From Heliocybe sulcata (taxonomy: Eukaryota > Basidiomycota > Agaricomycetes > Gloeophyllales > Gloeophyllaceae), in contig ML213512.1 in the NCBI GenBank assembly GCA_004369045.1, forward strand, positions 119,541-183,540: a DNA stretch of 64,000 nucleotides, written 5' to 3'. The notes beneath the pieces were generated by a model. It ran no database searches. It had not been told where the DNA came from and saw only the letters and a program-made list of their open reading frames with translations. Position numbers and translations under genes: made by a program. Positions 1 through 11,511 of the stretch are shown piece after piece. How positions within the stretch are numbered: the stretch's first letter is position 1; each line of letters opens with the position of its first letter.

Positions 1-1648
1 ACGAATTCGGGAGCATGGCGCCCGATGGCTGTTTCATACCAATCAAACCATTCTATCAGTGGTCTGTACGATGGAGAGCAGATGCCGGACGGGGACGTAC
101 AGATAGGAAGATCAATGAAACCACAGATCCGGTATCTGACTGTTCGCCGACCGATCTTAGTCGCCGGCCTGGAAGCCGAGAGAGCATACGGACGACGGGT
201 GTGCCTGCTCTCTCATGCCGTAGCTTTGATAAGGATGTAGTGAGGTGATCTACTAGGCACGAAAGTCGCAGTGGGAGGAACGGCAGGTATGCCGAGAGGA
301 ACCGTAGCCCGTCTGCGATTGCAGGGAGTGTAAGGTAATTGATGGTTCCGTCCTGAGGGTGAGGCAGGGTTAATAAGTTACGAGGCGAATGAGGTTTAGA
401 CTTGCCTCGAAACGTTCATGGAGCTCGTGGGCCATCGTGACTAGGTTGCCTGGAACTTGGACGACATCGACGGTCCCGCCAGCAAACCACGGCCGCTTGA
501 GTTTGGCTAATAACGATTGCTTTATCACAAGGGCACCGACACCGGTCGGATAGCCGAACATCTTGTAGAAGCTAACGGCCATGGCATCGACTGGAGTTTC
601 CTCCAAGGAGATAACAGATGTCGGTGCTAGAGCCGCTGCATCGAGCAGGGTGTGGTACCCAAGGGATGATGCATACTTGATGAGAGACAAGGGATTTTTA
701 GAGTTTGAGATATTCGATTGGCCGGTCATGGCGAATAAGGAAGGTGCACTGTCTCTTGTGCGAGGTTTATGACGTGCAAGGATAGCCTTCGTGGAACGAT
801 GAACGTTAGCATCAGATGACGAACCCCTTAGCAATGCAATTACCTTTGCTGTCGGGACGTGGAATCCACCATGCTGCGTTGATTCAATGTAGTGCGCTTG
901 CGCCCCTTTCTGCAGGGCGAACTGCCGTATGCCATGCACACTATTGTGTGAGTCGGCACCTAGCACATAGCTGCTGTTCTCAGTGAATGGATAGGATTCT
1001 CCGACTAGTTTGAGCGCCCCTGTGGCGTTTGGCGTGAAGACGACAGTATACCCTGGTGGAGCGCGGAAGAAGGATAGGACCGCAGCTCGCGCCTCGCTAG
1101 CGCAGGTGGACGATAAGTGCGAGCTAGGGTATAGTCTATGCGTCAGTACATTACGCCACTGTCAACAAAAGACCGATAACGTACCTTGGACTGACTGAAT
1201 GCGTGTTGCCCAGGACGTTGTGATTGAGGAAGGCGGAATGGACGCGAATAAGGCTCTCCGGGTAGAGCGAGCCACCCATATAATCGACATAGGTTTCTCC
1301 GCCGCGGTCGAGCCTGGAGAAGTCGCTCTTCCGGAGTGAGTCGATGATCCAGGTAGACTGGTATTCCGGATACGTCTTCAAGAAAGCCCTATATGCGTGC
1401 GCGGACTCATCCTGGGTAAAGTCGGAGGGTGGCTGGTGCGCATATAGCGGTAGATGGTCGAAGCTAGATTTCTCGCTCAAGAGCTGCTTCTCGCTGACAA
1501 AGGTGTGGTTGTCGGATATGATAGAACTGTTCGCCGACGAGGGCGACGCGCAGCCAAGGGTAACACTAGAGACGAGGGAGCGTTTGCGGGGGAGGGAGGG
1601 ATGGCGCGGCTGGTGTGCGACGGTGGTGGTAGAATGAGAATTACCCAT
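1..1648 (-). CDS. PLP-dependent class V aminotransferase / molybdenum cofactor sulfurase-like protein (3' end outside window)
   Basis: The gene reads leftward from an ATG at 1648 and leaves the window at base 1. Exons that keep one frame are 1648-1185, 1123-406, 352-101 and 28 to the edge. The intron at 405-353 has a GC donor (AG|GCAAGT). The protein carries a class V aminotransferase fold: a YVDYMGGSLYPE motif near residue 120, an ADSHNSVHGIR stretch, a DAAALAPT stretch, and the likely PLP-binding lysine in SFYKMFGYPTGVGAL. After the GC-AG intron the reading continues DGTINYL and ends PSGAMLPNS at the edge, as in fungal MoCo-sulfurase-like proteins. Such enzymes move sulfur or amino groups using PLP. 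Whether a C-terminal MOSC domain follows cannot be seen. A TATA-like element lies about 60 bp upstream. Family assignment is firm; the exact reaction is not. Confidence 0.85.
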
Positions 1649-1706
1649 TGTGGAGGAGCTCGAGGCGAGTTTTGCTCTGAGTCTCTTGCTCTGCTTCCCC
1701 CTCCTC

Positions 1707-1712
1707 TTTATA
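1707..1712 (-). promoter_or_regulatory. TATA-like element of the aminotransferase-like gene
   Basis: On the minus strand the sequence reads GAGTATAAAGAGG about 60 bp before the start codon at 1648. This spacing suits a fungal core promoter with a short 5' leader. It was recognised by sequence only. Confidence 0.45.
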
Positions 1713-4700
1713 CTCGTCCGGCCACATACTCTTCAGCTCAGACTTGTCGAAATTCCGGAAACACAGGCTCTGCCGACCGTCGATGATCACAGGCACTCAC
1801 GGGAATTCAATGATAACAAAAGTAGCTAGACGCAACGGAGATGTTGTCGCAGCACTCCACGACATGGAATCCGCATTGGCTCAAGCGGGCTGTGACCGGT
1901 CAGTACCTACATTCGTAGAAGGATGAAAGGAGAACAGTACTGGAACCGAATGCTGGGATCGGATCTCTCTATCCTTTCTTGCGACTCTTACGGCAGAGCA
2001 TTGCTTCCGACTGAGGCCGCGTAGCCACATGGCACCCACGCATACTAAGAATTCTACGGGATCCTTTCCTATACCTCCTCTGACAGATCGTGTCTCCTGG
2101 TAGACGCCGACAAGAGCCTCCATGGCCCAGCCGCGTATGCAAGGAAGGTGCGAGCCGAGCATGCTCGCTGTGGAATGGACAATGCGCTGCGAAACCGACT
2201 ATGAGCCGGCGATTCCACCGACCTAAAGGTTTAGTGGCACAAGAGCCATCGCAATGCCCCGTCCAGTCATACCGTTCTAGCCTGCCCGAAGTTGACATCC
2301 CTCCGTAACAGGTAGCGTGTAAGAAGCCGTGGTAATGATAAGGGCTTTATCAAAACGCAGGGCAAACAACGGAATCATCCGGGCGAGCAGACGCAAATGC
2401 GGATCGTATGATGACAGAAGGTGCCTACTCTTCCTGCGAACTCGCCTCGCCTCAGCACTAAACTCGAAGTTTCGCTTGTAATTAGTTTCCAGCTCGCTCC
2501 AGGAGCGTGATAACATGACGATCCTGTTCCGAAAAAGGCTCTGACACGCCGGATCACGCAAACGCGTTAATTATCTCAGGCTATGCCGAAGATCTCCTGT
2601 GGCATGCTGTGGTACTGTCCGACTGATGCACAGCTTCGCGGTATCTATGGTATATCGCCGAGCAGCCCAGCACCACAAGCTATGGCCTATTGACATGCTG
2701 TCCGGTGTATCAGGCCGAACAATTCAGTCAGCACGTCAAGTACCGAGGGTTTCATGGGCGTCTCCGACGATCGATGTGGCGAGTAGCTATCCGTCGTGCC
2801 TGCGCCTAACCTGAGAAGGCGGACTAACACCTACAAGGAAAGGTCTCTTCAGCGGTCAATGCGGTAACTCTGTATCATGGATGAGGAACCGAAAAGCGGG
2901 TGGAGAGCAATCAAGAAAAGACGCCCAGTCGATGCCAGTTCACCTGTGCTGAATGAATGGAATCACGAATATCCGACCAAGGAAGTACAAGTGAGCTCGT
3001 ATTTTGAATTACTGCGCCGAGATAAGTGACTGTCAGTTCCCGGGTAAGTGATGTTGACAGGTATCGGATGTTTCGAGTCATTCCAGAATCCTTGGCCCGA
3101 GTGGATGAGGTAACATCGATTGCCCCGATGAACAGCCATAGCTCGAGAGCGAGCACCGGTGAACAACAAGACACTTGACCGGGACTCTCTGATAGAAGAG
3201 ACTATCGAATCAATTCAGAAGACAGAGAAAGATTGGAACATTGTGTAGCTGATTGGAATAAGGGCGTGTCCAACTAAAGGTGCGCAGACAGCGGTCAGGC
3301 TGATTTCATCCATGAGAAAATACTATTCGGCTCATGGAGTTTACGATATCATTGAGATCGTTCGCAGCAAATCGGCCACCCAACAAGGTATGGCTAGAGT
3401 TCACTAGTTAGTACTCTTTGTACTGCGGTATGGAACTTTGCTCAGTTTTTCAAATCCACATACAATACTCCAGGGAAGATCACAGCAGCCGGACGCCGGA
3501 GTCCGGGCTTACGATGACAAGAACAATTGCACTGACTCAGACCGACCTGCTGCCCGGGCTGTGTCTAGTTCGGCTTGTATCCTCGCCCATATACTTGATG
3601 CGGCACCACTCTGTGGCACCTTCGTTATAGCTATTATTCGGGTTGGAGTACAAGGCGCGACGTGTGAGCTTGGCTGACTGCCTGGGATTCGACAAAGATG
3701 TCAGCGATACCATCGCGGCGTTGATCATGCACTGGAAGTAGGAACAAAGCATTGATGCTCTAATTGATGACGTGATGAGAGCGTTCAATGCGTCCAATGC
3801 TGCGTCGGTGCGTCGATGGGTATTATTCTACCCAAATGACAGTTATGCTGATGAATGTCTGTTGGGGGACGTCGTAATGACAGTAGCTCTAGGTACCATC
3901 TGCATACACGCAGGAACTGACTACTCGGCGGTGACGTCCACGCCACAATGCCCTCATAGTACTGCCCGTGAGTGATATATACAAGTCTGTTCCGAGTATG
4001 ATGTACGTTTTGTTCTGCAGCCCGGTCCCGTGGGGGCGATCCCCGCTAAGATTAGTGGCTGCACAGCGCGGATTAGACTATAGATCCGTTGAGGATTTCT
4101 CCGGGAATGACTGCGCGGGCTTATACTCTGGTCCGTTAATTAATTCTACTCGTTTGCACCAATCAAGTGCTAAAGACAGAACGCATAGCCAAGCCGGGAG
4201 CTCTCGCTTAGAACCGCTTTTCAGGCAGTTCATGGAGTGGGATCGCAGTCCATTGAGGGAAGAAAGCAGCGTCTCCAGCGCCTTTGGGATGGGAACAAAC
4301 GGAAGAGTCTCCCCAGCGGTGCGGATCTCAGTGCCTGACCACGTGGCCTGCCTTCCGCCGATCAAATCGTGTGGCTGTGTTGCCTTCTTCATTTGGGAGC
4401 GGAAGCAGAAGGGACCGACCTTGTCCTTTAGCCACGGTCATGTCTGCGAATCCGAGGGATGTGGTCAGAACACTCCAAGAGTTCCACAGAAATATTATCC
4501 ATCAACTCAGAGTATAATGGATGCCTTGTCGAAAAGCTCTGCGAGAGAAGATAGAGAGGCTCGAAATACCTTGTGCTCCCATCTTTCACATCCCCGAGCG
4601 TGTCCATCAACGCCCTTGTATTGGCTATCTCTGCATAGCACCTACTACGTGTATAATGATGGATCATTTGGCTTACAATGATTGCCTGTGAACGGCCTCG

Positions 4701-7109
4701 GGGTTAGCCGACACTCCAGGTCCCCTCGACGATGTAATGATTAATCATGGGGAGCACAATGATCATAAGTACTAGTACCTGTCGAAAGGTCCAATCAGAG
4801 GTTATGATTATCAAGAATATGGAGGACCTTAATTACGCACTACGCCTGTGTTCTACATCTGTCCCTCAGATCATGTGCTCCGAAGGCTGTTGCATTCGCT
4901 GGAAAGCCACGGAGTTGGTCCTGGCCCGAGTGCGTCCGCCTTCTGCCTCGGAAATAGCTCGGAGGCAGTGCAGTGTAAATCTCTCTCGTCATGACGAATA
5001 AACCTACCCTGTCCATAGATAGACTCAGATCATGCTCACAGAGCGGCAATAGCCAGATCGCTGTATTCGAATGAATCACTTGACCAGATACACGGTCGAC
5101 TGACCATAATGAAAGTCCCACCGCGTTGTTGCAGAACGACTACTTCTGGCACAAAGAGATTTGCATCGCACGAGACCTCGGAGCCATTTCATTTCGTATT
5201 GGTTTAGGCAACCGCCGACTTGAAGTCGGTCAGAAAGCCGGCATTGGCTTCGACAGAAGACGTTGAATGACCGGATACGTAAGTACAATACCACTTAGAG
5301 TTCGTCAACGTACGGTACCTATATGCTCTTGGCAAATGTATGGTCCGTTGTGGTACTTGGAGGGATGCATCATAGAAGATTCATATGGATCTGAGAAACG
5401 CCGAGGCGATTACAGACGCACCAACAGATCTGAACCTTCCTGGACCCCGCATTAATATTGGTAAAATGGCTGGATTATAACGAATTCAAGGTGGTTGTGT
5501 GGAATCCGCCTTTCTACGGCCGAGCCAAAGTCAGCAAAGGGTATAGGAGTCGTTCCTGCAAGTTAGCCTCCTTTCTCAGCTGATGGCGCGAACAGAACCA
5601 AGTCTTGTATATAATGCACTCACCATATTGCATCCTGCTACTATATAATTGCGTTCTCCTTGAGGAACAAATCGCGTATTGAATCCGGAGGAAAGTCTGC
5701 GTTCAGTCACCGGTATCTTGTGTGTGCTCTATTTCCGGTGGCAATATAGTGAACATTCGAGTAGCTGGATCAGAACTCACGAGCCAAGCTTGGCTTGTCT
5801 GGTCCTGTCGGTCCACAGTCCGGACACGTTTGCTCTGCCTCGGAAATTGGCCTCTCTACCAAGCGGGTGTCGAAGACAACTCACTGAAGCCTGGAACGGA
5901 TGATCTGCATAACGTAGGCAAGCGGTTCATTGACCATTGGTCTTGGCTTCATCTTAGGGTTGCTTGGCACGGCGACTTTGAAAAGATCAATGGGATCACT
6001 GTGGCCAAAATTCCGGGAAACCGTATTAGAATCAGGTGAGATCGATCTGCTAGATAAGTAGCAGAGCTCAGATCGCTGGACTGCAGCCGCCCACCAGGAT
6101 AGCAGGAGTAGTTCGACAGCGAGTCATCTAAGAACAGATGAGAAGTAAATGATTTACTCTGCTTGCCCTCGAGTAAGCGTAGAATTCAAAGAGAATGTGG
6201 ACAGGTTCTTGTTCGATTAGGCTTCCACAGCTAGCATTACCGGTAGCTTCTGTCCTTGATTCACGTGACCTCGGCGCGTCCGATACCTCAGCCCAATACA
6301 TTCCCTGCTTATACGAGAGCGAAGCGTAGGTCAGCAAGACTCGAGAACATGTCGTTGCGCATGCAGTATGGAAAGATTTCCTTCGTCTGATCAATCAGTT
6401 CTTTACGCAACGTCGCGAATCTGCAACAGTGTGGTCATTTGTCCCACGCTGACTTCCCCGTTAGTATCCAAACTCTGATCAATCGCTCTGGAGTCTGTAG
6501 TCCGCCAGATCCTACTCAGCGTATTGACAGGGCACATCCAGACGAGATGTAAGGTCTTGCAGCACGTCGGCATTCGGCGGAGGCGATGCAGTTTTGGACA
6601 TGGGCCCTGGTTGGGACCCAGCCCACGGCGAATTTATAGCGCTGTCAGCGTCATCCACACGCATGCTCTCGACATGCCAAGCTAGGGAGTCACTCACCTT
6701 TAATACTGACTTCTGTGAGACGCCATCCCAACTGGCACCGCAATCCGACTCGGATGCATCCACCGGAACCGAGGAGGCTGTCCCGCACAGTACTCTATTC
6801 CTTGAGTGCAGAGTGGAGTGCTGCATTCACTCTTACTTCGAGGGCAAGGTCCATAACCTTGCAGCGATCCACCCGGAAACGTACGAGGATCCCCGCATTA
6901 GCTGGATGGTGTATGCGCCAAGACGCGGATACCCAGCATCTGAACTGAGTGATGTATGCAAATCATAGACATCGTTGGCTGATTAGCATGAAAGTATAAA
7001 CATTCGTCTTTCAGCGGCCTCAGAGATCCGTCTCAATTAAGACACGAGAAGATAACGCACCTGCAGACAGTATGCTGGTCCGGCTTTCCAGCTCTTCTTA
7101 CCTTCTCAC
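1713..7109. other. gene-poor tract with no recognised complete gene
   Basis: Open frames here are short, overlap on both strands and show no domain I recognise. The most coding-like stretch is on the minus strand at about 4667-4078: two consecutive frames (79 and 104 residues) with plausible protein composition separated by one stop. This could be a relic gene, but I cannot name it. A 237-residue plus-strand frame at 3968-4681 lies opposite and looks like its shadow. No tandem repeat, tRNA or clear transposon end was found between 1.8 and 7.1 kb. Confidence 0.4.
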
Positions 7110-7215
7110 TACAACCTCGCTTTCGATGCGGAAAGCTCTAATGTTCTCGAATTGTTCTACAAGGGTGTCGCGAAGTGCGCTCATTGCTGTCAGACGCCCC
7201 TTTACAGGAGGCATG
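7110..7215 (-). pseudogene. relic of a saccharopine-dehydrogenase-like C-terminus
   Basis: On the minus strand about 30 codons read LTAMSALRDTLVEQFE and then FRIESEVVV. This resembles the last exon of the two intact genes at 9.6-13.2 kb, which read ILTPMSALGEVLIRRLE and F(D/E)F(E/Q)SE. A stop follows within a few codons, and no matching upstream exons were found. It is probably a decayed third copy or a fragment left by a rearrangement. The match is short and was made by eye. Confidence 0.5.
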
Positions 7216-7911
7216 AATAGTGAGAAGAACGGTCAAATTTACTGAATAAATGTTTCCAAGGTACGAGAGTCAGGTATCTGGAACCCAAAGCGCGGTAAAT
7301 TAGCAGTATAGCAAAGGCAGGAAAATATCACATACCACATCTCGCATCTCAACCCAGACCCACGAGCTCAAGCTAATCTTCATCATCCGAGGCGTGCAGT
7401 TCAATGTTGGTTATCCCCGTGGATCGGCCAATGAAGCCTTCCACGCGCTCAAGCGATGCTGCCGGTCCAGGATACATTGTACCCCTGAATGTGAGCTTTG
7501 CTTGCCGCACATCTTCGCCGCGCTTGTATCGTCCACCATGCTGAATGATTCAGATACCTCGAGCAATCGCCGCAAGATGGACTTGTAGGGCTCGATCTCG
7601 TCATCGGAATGACCGCAAAGGTCTCCGGCAACACTCCCGTGCACCATATATCATGAGTTGTGTGCCGCTGTTGTTTCGATGCGCACGAGTGTTTCCCTCG
7701 AAGCAAAAAACGCGTACAGCATACATGATCGGCCTTCGTGGTCATGTTCGCGTAGAAGTCAATACGGAACCGATTGGCCAACCCGAAGGTCTGACCTTTG
7801 ACCATGCACTCGCGAAAAGCTGAGGCGATGCAGGAACATCTGAACAGAGCGTCCTAGGACCCTGGATAATACTAATGGAGGTCTGATCCGAAACTGGGCC
7901 ATTCAGGCCAA

Positions 7912-8000
7912 TTTGACCGGGACTCAAAATTTCCTTTTTGGGCTGTTTTGACCGGGATCGCACACAGACCCTGGGCCGAAGGGTCAATTTGACCGGGATA
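7912..8000 (+). repeat. left cluster of three TTTGACCGGGA motifs
   Basis: Copies start near 7912, 7947 and 7988, spaced 35-41 bp apart. They all face the same way inside the left third of the MITE. Confidence 0.8.
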
Positions 8001-8302
8001 CTCTGATCAGACCTCAAAAATCTGTAGAAAATGCCAAAAAATCCGGAAAAATTGGAGATGCCACTGTACGGCTGGAAACCTATACTATCATCATCCTGAG
8101 CCTTGTCAACCAGAGGAATTGTGAGATCTGCTACAATACCCATCAAAACTTGCAGATAAGTATATCGTGGGGTGCATCCTACAATAATGTAGCTCTCCTC
8201 AAGGCCAGCTGGTAGCAATGATGCGAAAGTTACATTTCTCTAAGGAAAAATCATGCTCTGGAGTAAGGCTGTGTGGCTTTGAGAGTCGGGCGGACTTCCA
8301 AT

Positions 8303-8445
8303 TTTTGACCGGGATCGGATCCAACCTCACGCCGGATGGCCACTTTGACCGGGACGCGTGGATCCGACCTGCCGTGGCTGTGTCACGTTTTGACCGGGAC
8401 GCGTCCCCGACATGGGTGCTGGCGAGGTCCATTTTGACCGGGACT
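8303..8445 (+). repeat. right cluster of four TTTGACCGGGA motifs
   Basis: Copies start near 8304, 8344, 8389 and 8433, about 40-45 bp apart. Three are followed by a CGGATYNGACCT-like or GGATCCGACCT stretch, so the unit is a degenerate tandem repeat that merges into the right inverted repeat. Confidence 0.8.
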
Positions 8446-8488
8446 CGGATTAGACCTCTATTAGTATTATCAAGGGTCCTAGCGTCCT

Positions 8489-9592
8489 CCGGTCCTGTTG
8501 CCGGCGATTTCGTGCCTTAAACAATGTCCTTTCAGCGTAATTGTGCAAACAGACGGACGAGGCATTACCATTGGCTTCTTCAAGCTTCTGAACATAATTC
8601 AAAGTCCGTAAGCAACGCGTGAACCAAGGCATACGCCTTACGCCGAGCGATCGTTCGATCATAGCGGCCAGCATTTAACGGAGTTCTCTGTTGGGTTGAG
8701 GGAAGCCTTTGTGGACACATAATTACGCGCATACATTTTCGGGAGAAGAAATAATCAAACCATTGGTACCGCGTTCTCGTAGACACATGAAGACGTCGAC
8801 TACCTTCGTTCCCAGTTCATTGACCAGCCGCGACTTAGCAGTACCTAAAGAGTTTATATCAGCTTTATATCGTGCATGCACATGTCGTGCTGATCCAGGA
8901 AGCTCGGGCAGCGTTTTCATCAGTACGTCCGCAGCCTCGCTAACTCCCCTGCTAGATCCTAACTGCAGCTAAAGGACGGTTAGAAATGAATAGCGTATGC
9001 AAGACACAGCGTAGCAGTCACGTTCTCTGCGTGGCCTGAAAGGCCTGAAGACATTAGCCACGGTCGTCGTGGCGTTCAGTATGGTTGCTTGCAAAGGCTT
9101 CGCTTTATGAGGGCGTAGCGCGTCTGTGGCTATGAGGACGCGTGACGTCACTTACCGCCTGCTATCCGCAAAATGCGCTCATCCAAAAATTCAACGAAAT
9201 CTGTATAGTCGAGGCACAACTCCAAGTGCTCCGCATACAGGCAGTTCAAGTCTATACAGCTTTTACCGTGAAACTGCGGCCTAAATACTATGCGAAGGCC
9301 TGCAGTGTGGCGCGTTAGCAGTATCGCATGAATTGAGATTGTTATACAATGCAAAGTAGTGGAGAACGCACCGAACTAATGATGGGTTCATGGATGCGAA
9401 CTAAACCTGGACCCATCCGAACAACTCAAAAGCACAGACACCGCACTTCCGTGCGTACAACCCGCGCCACCGTGCGTGATCTATTCCAAGTCCATGACAC
9501 TCTGCCGCCCATAATTTAGAGAGTCCAGTCAAGATGCCTAATTCATGAGCCTCAACAACCCACCAGGAATGATCGTCTGGAAAGAGACCGTA
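8489..9592. other. intergenic sequence, nothing recognised
   Basis: It lies between the hAT-like MITE and the 3' end of the minus-strand dehydrogenase-like gene. Only short unrelated open frames occur, with no conserved motif and no repeat. Confidence 0.5.
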
Positions 9593-11194
9593 CTACCGAC
9601 TCTTCCTGCTCTCTTCCCGTTCCGTCAATATCACCTCGCTCTCGAAGTCAAACCGTCCGTTGCTCTCCAATCTCCGGATGAGCACTTCACCGAGCGCGCT
9701 CATCGGCGTCAAGATGCCTCCTTGATGGGCCAATGCGGGGAGGTTGTGTCTCTCGAGAACGAGAGCGAGAGCGCCCTCTCCCAACATCACTGCAACACGG
9801 TTACATGTCCAGTCAGCACGTGATTAGAAGAGGGGACTCACTGCTCGTGAGAAGGTAGCCCGGGTCACCGCGCCCGCGCTGTATTGTCCGGACGTATGTT
9901 TTCTTGCCCGTGGCGTCTGGGCTGGATGTTGTGATGGACGTGAACAACATCCGCCCCTTCTCCAGGGTTCTAAATACCTTCAGCCTAACGGTTACAAATG
10001 GGACATGGAACAACCGTACTCATCGTCACCACCGCTACCAGGTGGCCTGAGAAGCTTCAGCAACCAGCGGACCTATAATCGTCTACGCGTTAGACGGGCA
10101 TTTATTCAAAGACAGGGTACGCACAGGCGGTAGCAGCAATGCCAAACCCATCGCTGCTATCGACAAGGACACAACAATGGCTGTCAGCCTGTTGGGCGCA
10201 GCCAAAAACTCGTCATAGACGAAATCAGGCCCGTACGCTAACGCTTTCTCCTCGGGGCCACCGCGTAACGCAGCGAGTTGGTGCAGGCCCCAAGTGCGTT
10301 GCACGATACGTCGATTACCAGAGCCCATTATCCACAGAGACCCGTACATCGGCGAAGAGGACATGCCTAGCTTGTACAGGAGGCGCATTGGCGGGCTTGC
10401 GCAGCCGGTAATACCTGGAGACAGGACATAGTCACGACTGCCAAGGCGCAGTTCTTCCTTTGGAACTTCCTCCAGGGTTGTCATAATAGTTGACAAAGTG
10501 CCTCCAGACATAGTGCCCTTGACGTCGACTGCGGTGTCCGTTCGCTCAATGGTCGTATTTGGATCCACGAGCGTCTTCAGAGTTTTATTGGCGAGGAAGA
10601 CGGCGACGTCTGACGGCACTGAGTCAAAGCCGCACGAATGGATGATGATGGCGCCCGTCTTCATGGCAAGATAATCGTAGCTGAGGAAAGTAAGTGGTGT
10701 ATGCTCGACAGCGAAGGCATGGCTGCACGCACTGGGATATCATCCGGGCCATCCAATGCGATTCGCCACTCAGGTCAAGATATCCCTTACCCAACTTTGC
10801 GCATGCCCTTGCAAGCCGTTGAGTTCAGACCAATGAGAATTCCGCACAAGGATAATCAACGTACTTGACCACATTTGTCCCCCATCTCCAGTACGGCCCA
10901 ACCGTGTTGATGACGACCTTGACACCCTCAATTGCTCTCTCTACATCTTCTGCATTAGTCACGTCTACCTGTATTAGATGGACATCTTCTCCCAGGCCTA
11001 TCTCCTTCGCGAGCTTCTCGAGTCTATCACGAGACCTAGCGCCGAGGGCGAGGGTGAACTCGGCGCGCTGCGGATGGTTCGAAAGGTACCGTGTCGTAAG
11101 TCGGCCAGTAAAACCTACAACTCGTCAGGTATTCGCATAGACGTCTTCTGTACCGCCGCTTACCTGTCGCGCCCAAGACAAGTATGTCCGCCAT
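9593..11194 (-). CDS. saccharopine dehydrogenase-like oxidoreductase (paralogue A)
   Basis: A 429-residue protein from seven exons: 11194-11164, 11114-10865, 10807-10733, 10680-10125, 10072-10020, 9969-9842 and 9789-9593. The N-terminus ILVLGATGFTGRL is a Rossmann GxxGxxG NAD(P) site. It is followed by NTVGPYWRWGTNVV, a GFDSVPSD motif, a GTMSGGTL motif, a hydrophobic segment near residues 280-300 and the C-terminal GGILTPMSALGEVL. This is the fungal saccharopine-dehydrogenase-like family, often membrane- or lipid-droplet-associated and not proven to be the lysine-pathway enzyme. The gene is head to head with a close paralogue at 11512-13215. Exon lengths match between the two copies except that this copy lacks the intron found at 12321-12381 in the other, and has four extra residues in the following region. 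It ends in ESRKSR, as does the paralogue. Confidence 0.88.
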
Positions 11195-11511
11195 CGTCGT
11201 TGGCGAAAGAGTATGTTCACGTCACCGATCCCACGAGGTCGTGTCTCGTGGGCATTCTGCGATCGCCATCAACGTCCTCGGTCAAATGAAAATGTTAGCG
11301 GGTTTCATAAGGTGCAAGAGCGGAGGCCAATCCGGGTGTCGTCGACACCAGCGCATCTAGAATCTCCAGGATAAAAGCCAGTCCGGTAGCAGGCCTTCTG
11401 CCGCTTCGATATATCGGCGACGGCGACGGCTTCCAGAATGAAGTCATGCATCCTTCGATATAGGCTCATGGAGGACGTTCTGTACCCATTTTTCGTTTCA
11501 TCGGTATCACG
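11195..11511. promoter_or_regulatory. shared divergent promoter of the two dehydrogenase-like paralogues
   Basis: These 317 bp separate two start codons facing apart. They contain a perfect dyad, CCCACGAG (11230-11237), a 7-nt spacer, then CTCGTGGG (11245-11252), a candidate binding site for a dimeric regulator acting on both genes. No clear TATA box is visible in either direction. Confidence 0.6.

Larger units (their letters stand above)
7856..8480. mobile_element. hAT-like non-autonomous MITE (625 bp) with 8-bp target-site duplication
   Basis: The ends are 36-bp terminal inverted repeats (7856-7891 and 8445-8480) that match at 33 of 36 positions. Both begin AGGACCCT when read inward. The element is flanked by identical 8-bp repeats AGCGTCCT at 7848-7855 and 8481-8488, the duplication size made by hAT transposases. 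Inside are seven copies of TTTGACCGGGA, three near the left end and four near the right, a layout like subterminal transposase-binding sites. There is no transposase coding sequence, so mobility would depend on an enzyme encoded elsewhere. A shorter boundary (CTAGGACCC ends with a 4-bp CGTC duplication) is possible because of a local palindrome. Confidence 0.8.

Noticed and set aside
370-966. The aminotransferase-like gene seemed truncated after HERFE
   Set aside because: A GC-AG intron at 353-405 leads straight into the conserved continuation, so the gene is intact to the window edge.
3968-4681. 237-residue plus-strand open frame
   Set aside because: No motif, odd composition, and the opposite strand reads more like protein; probably a chance frame.
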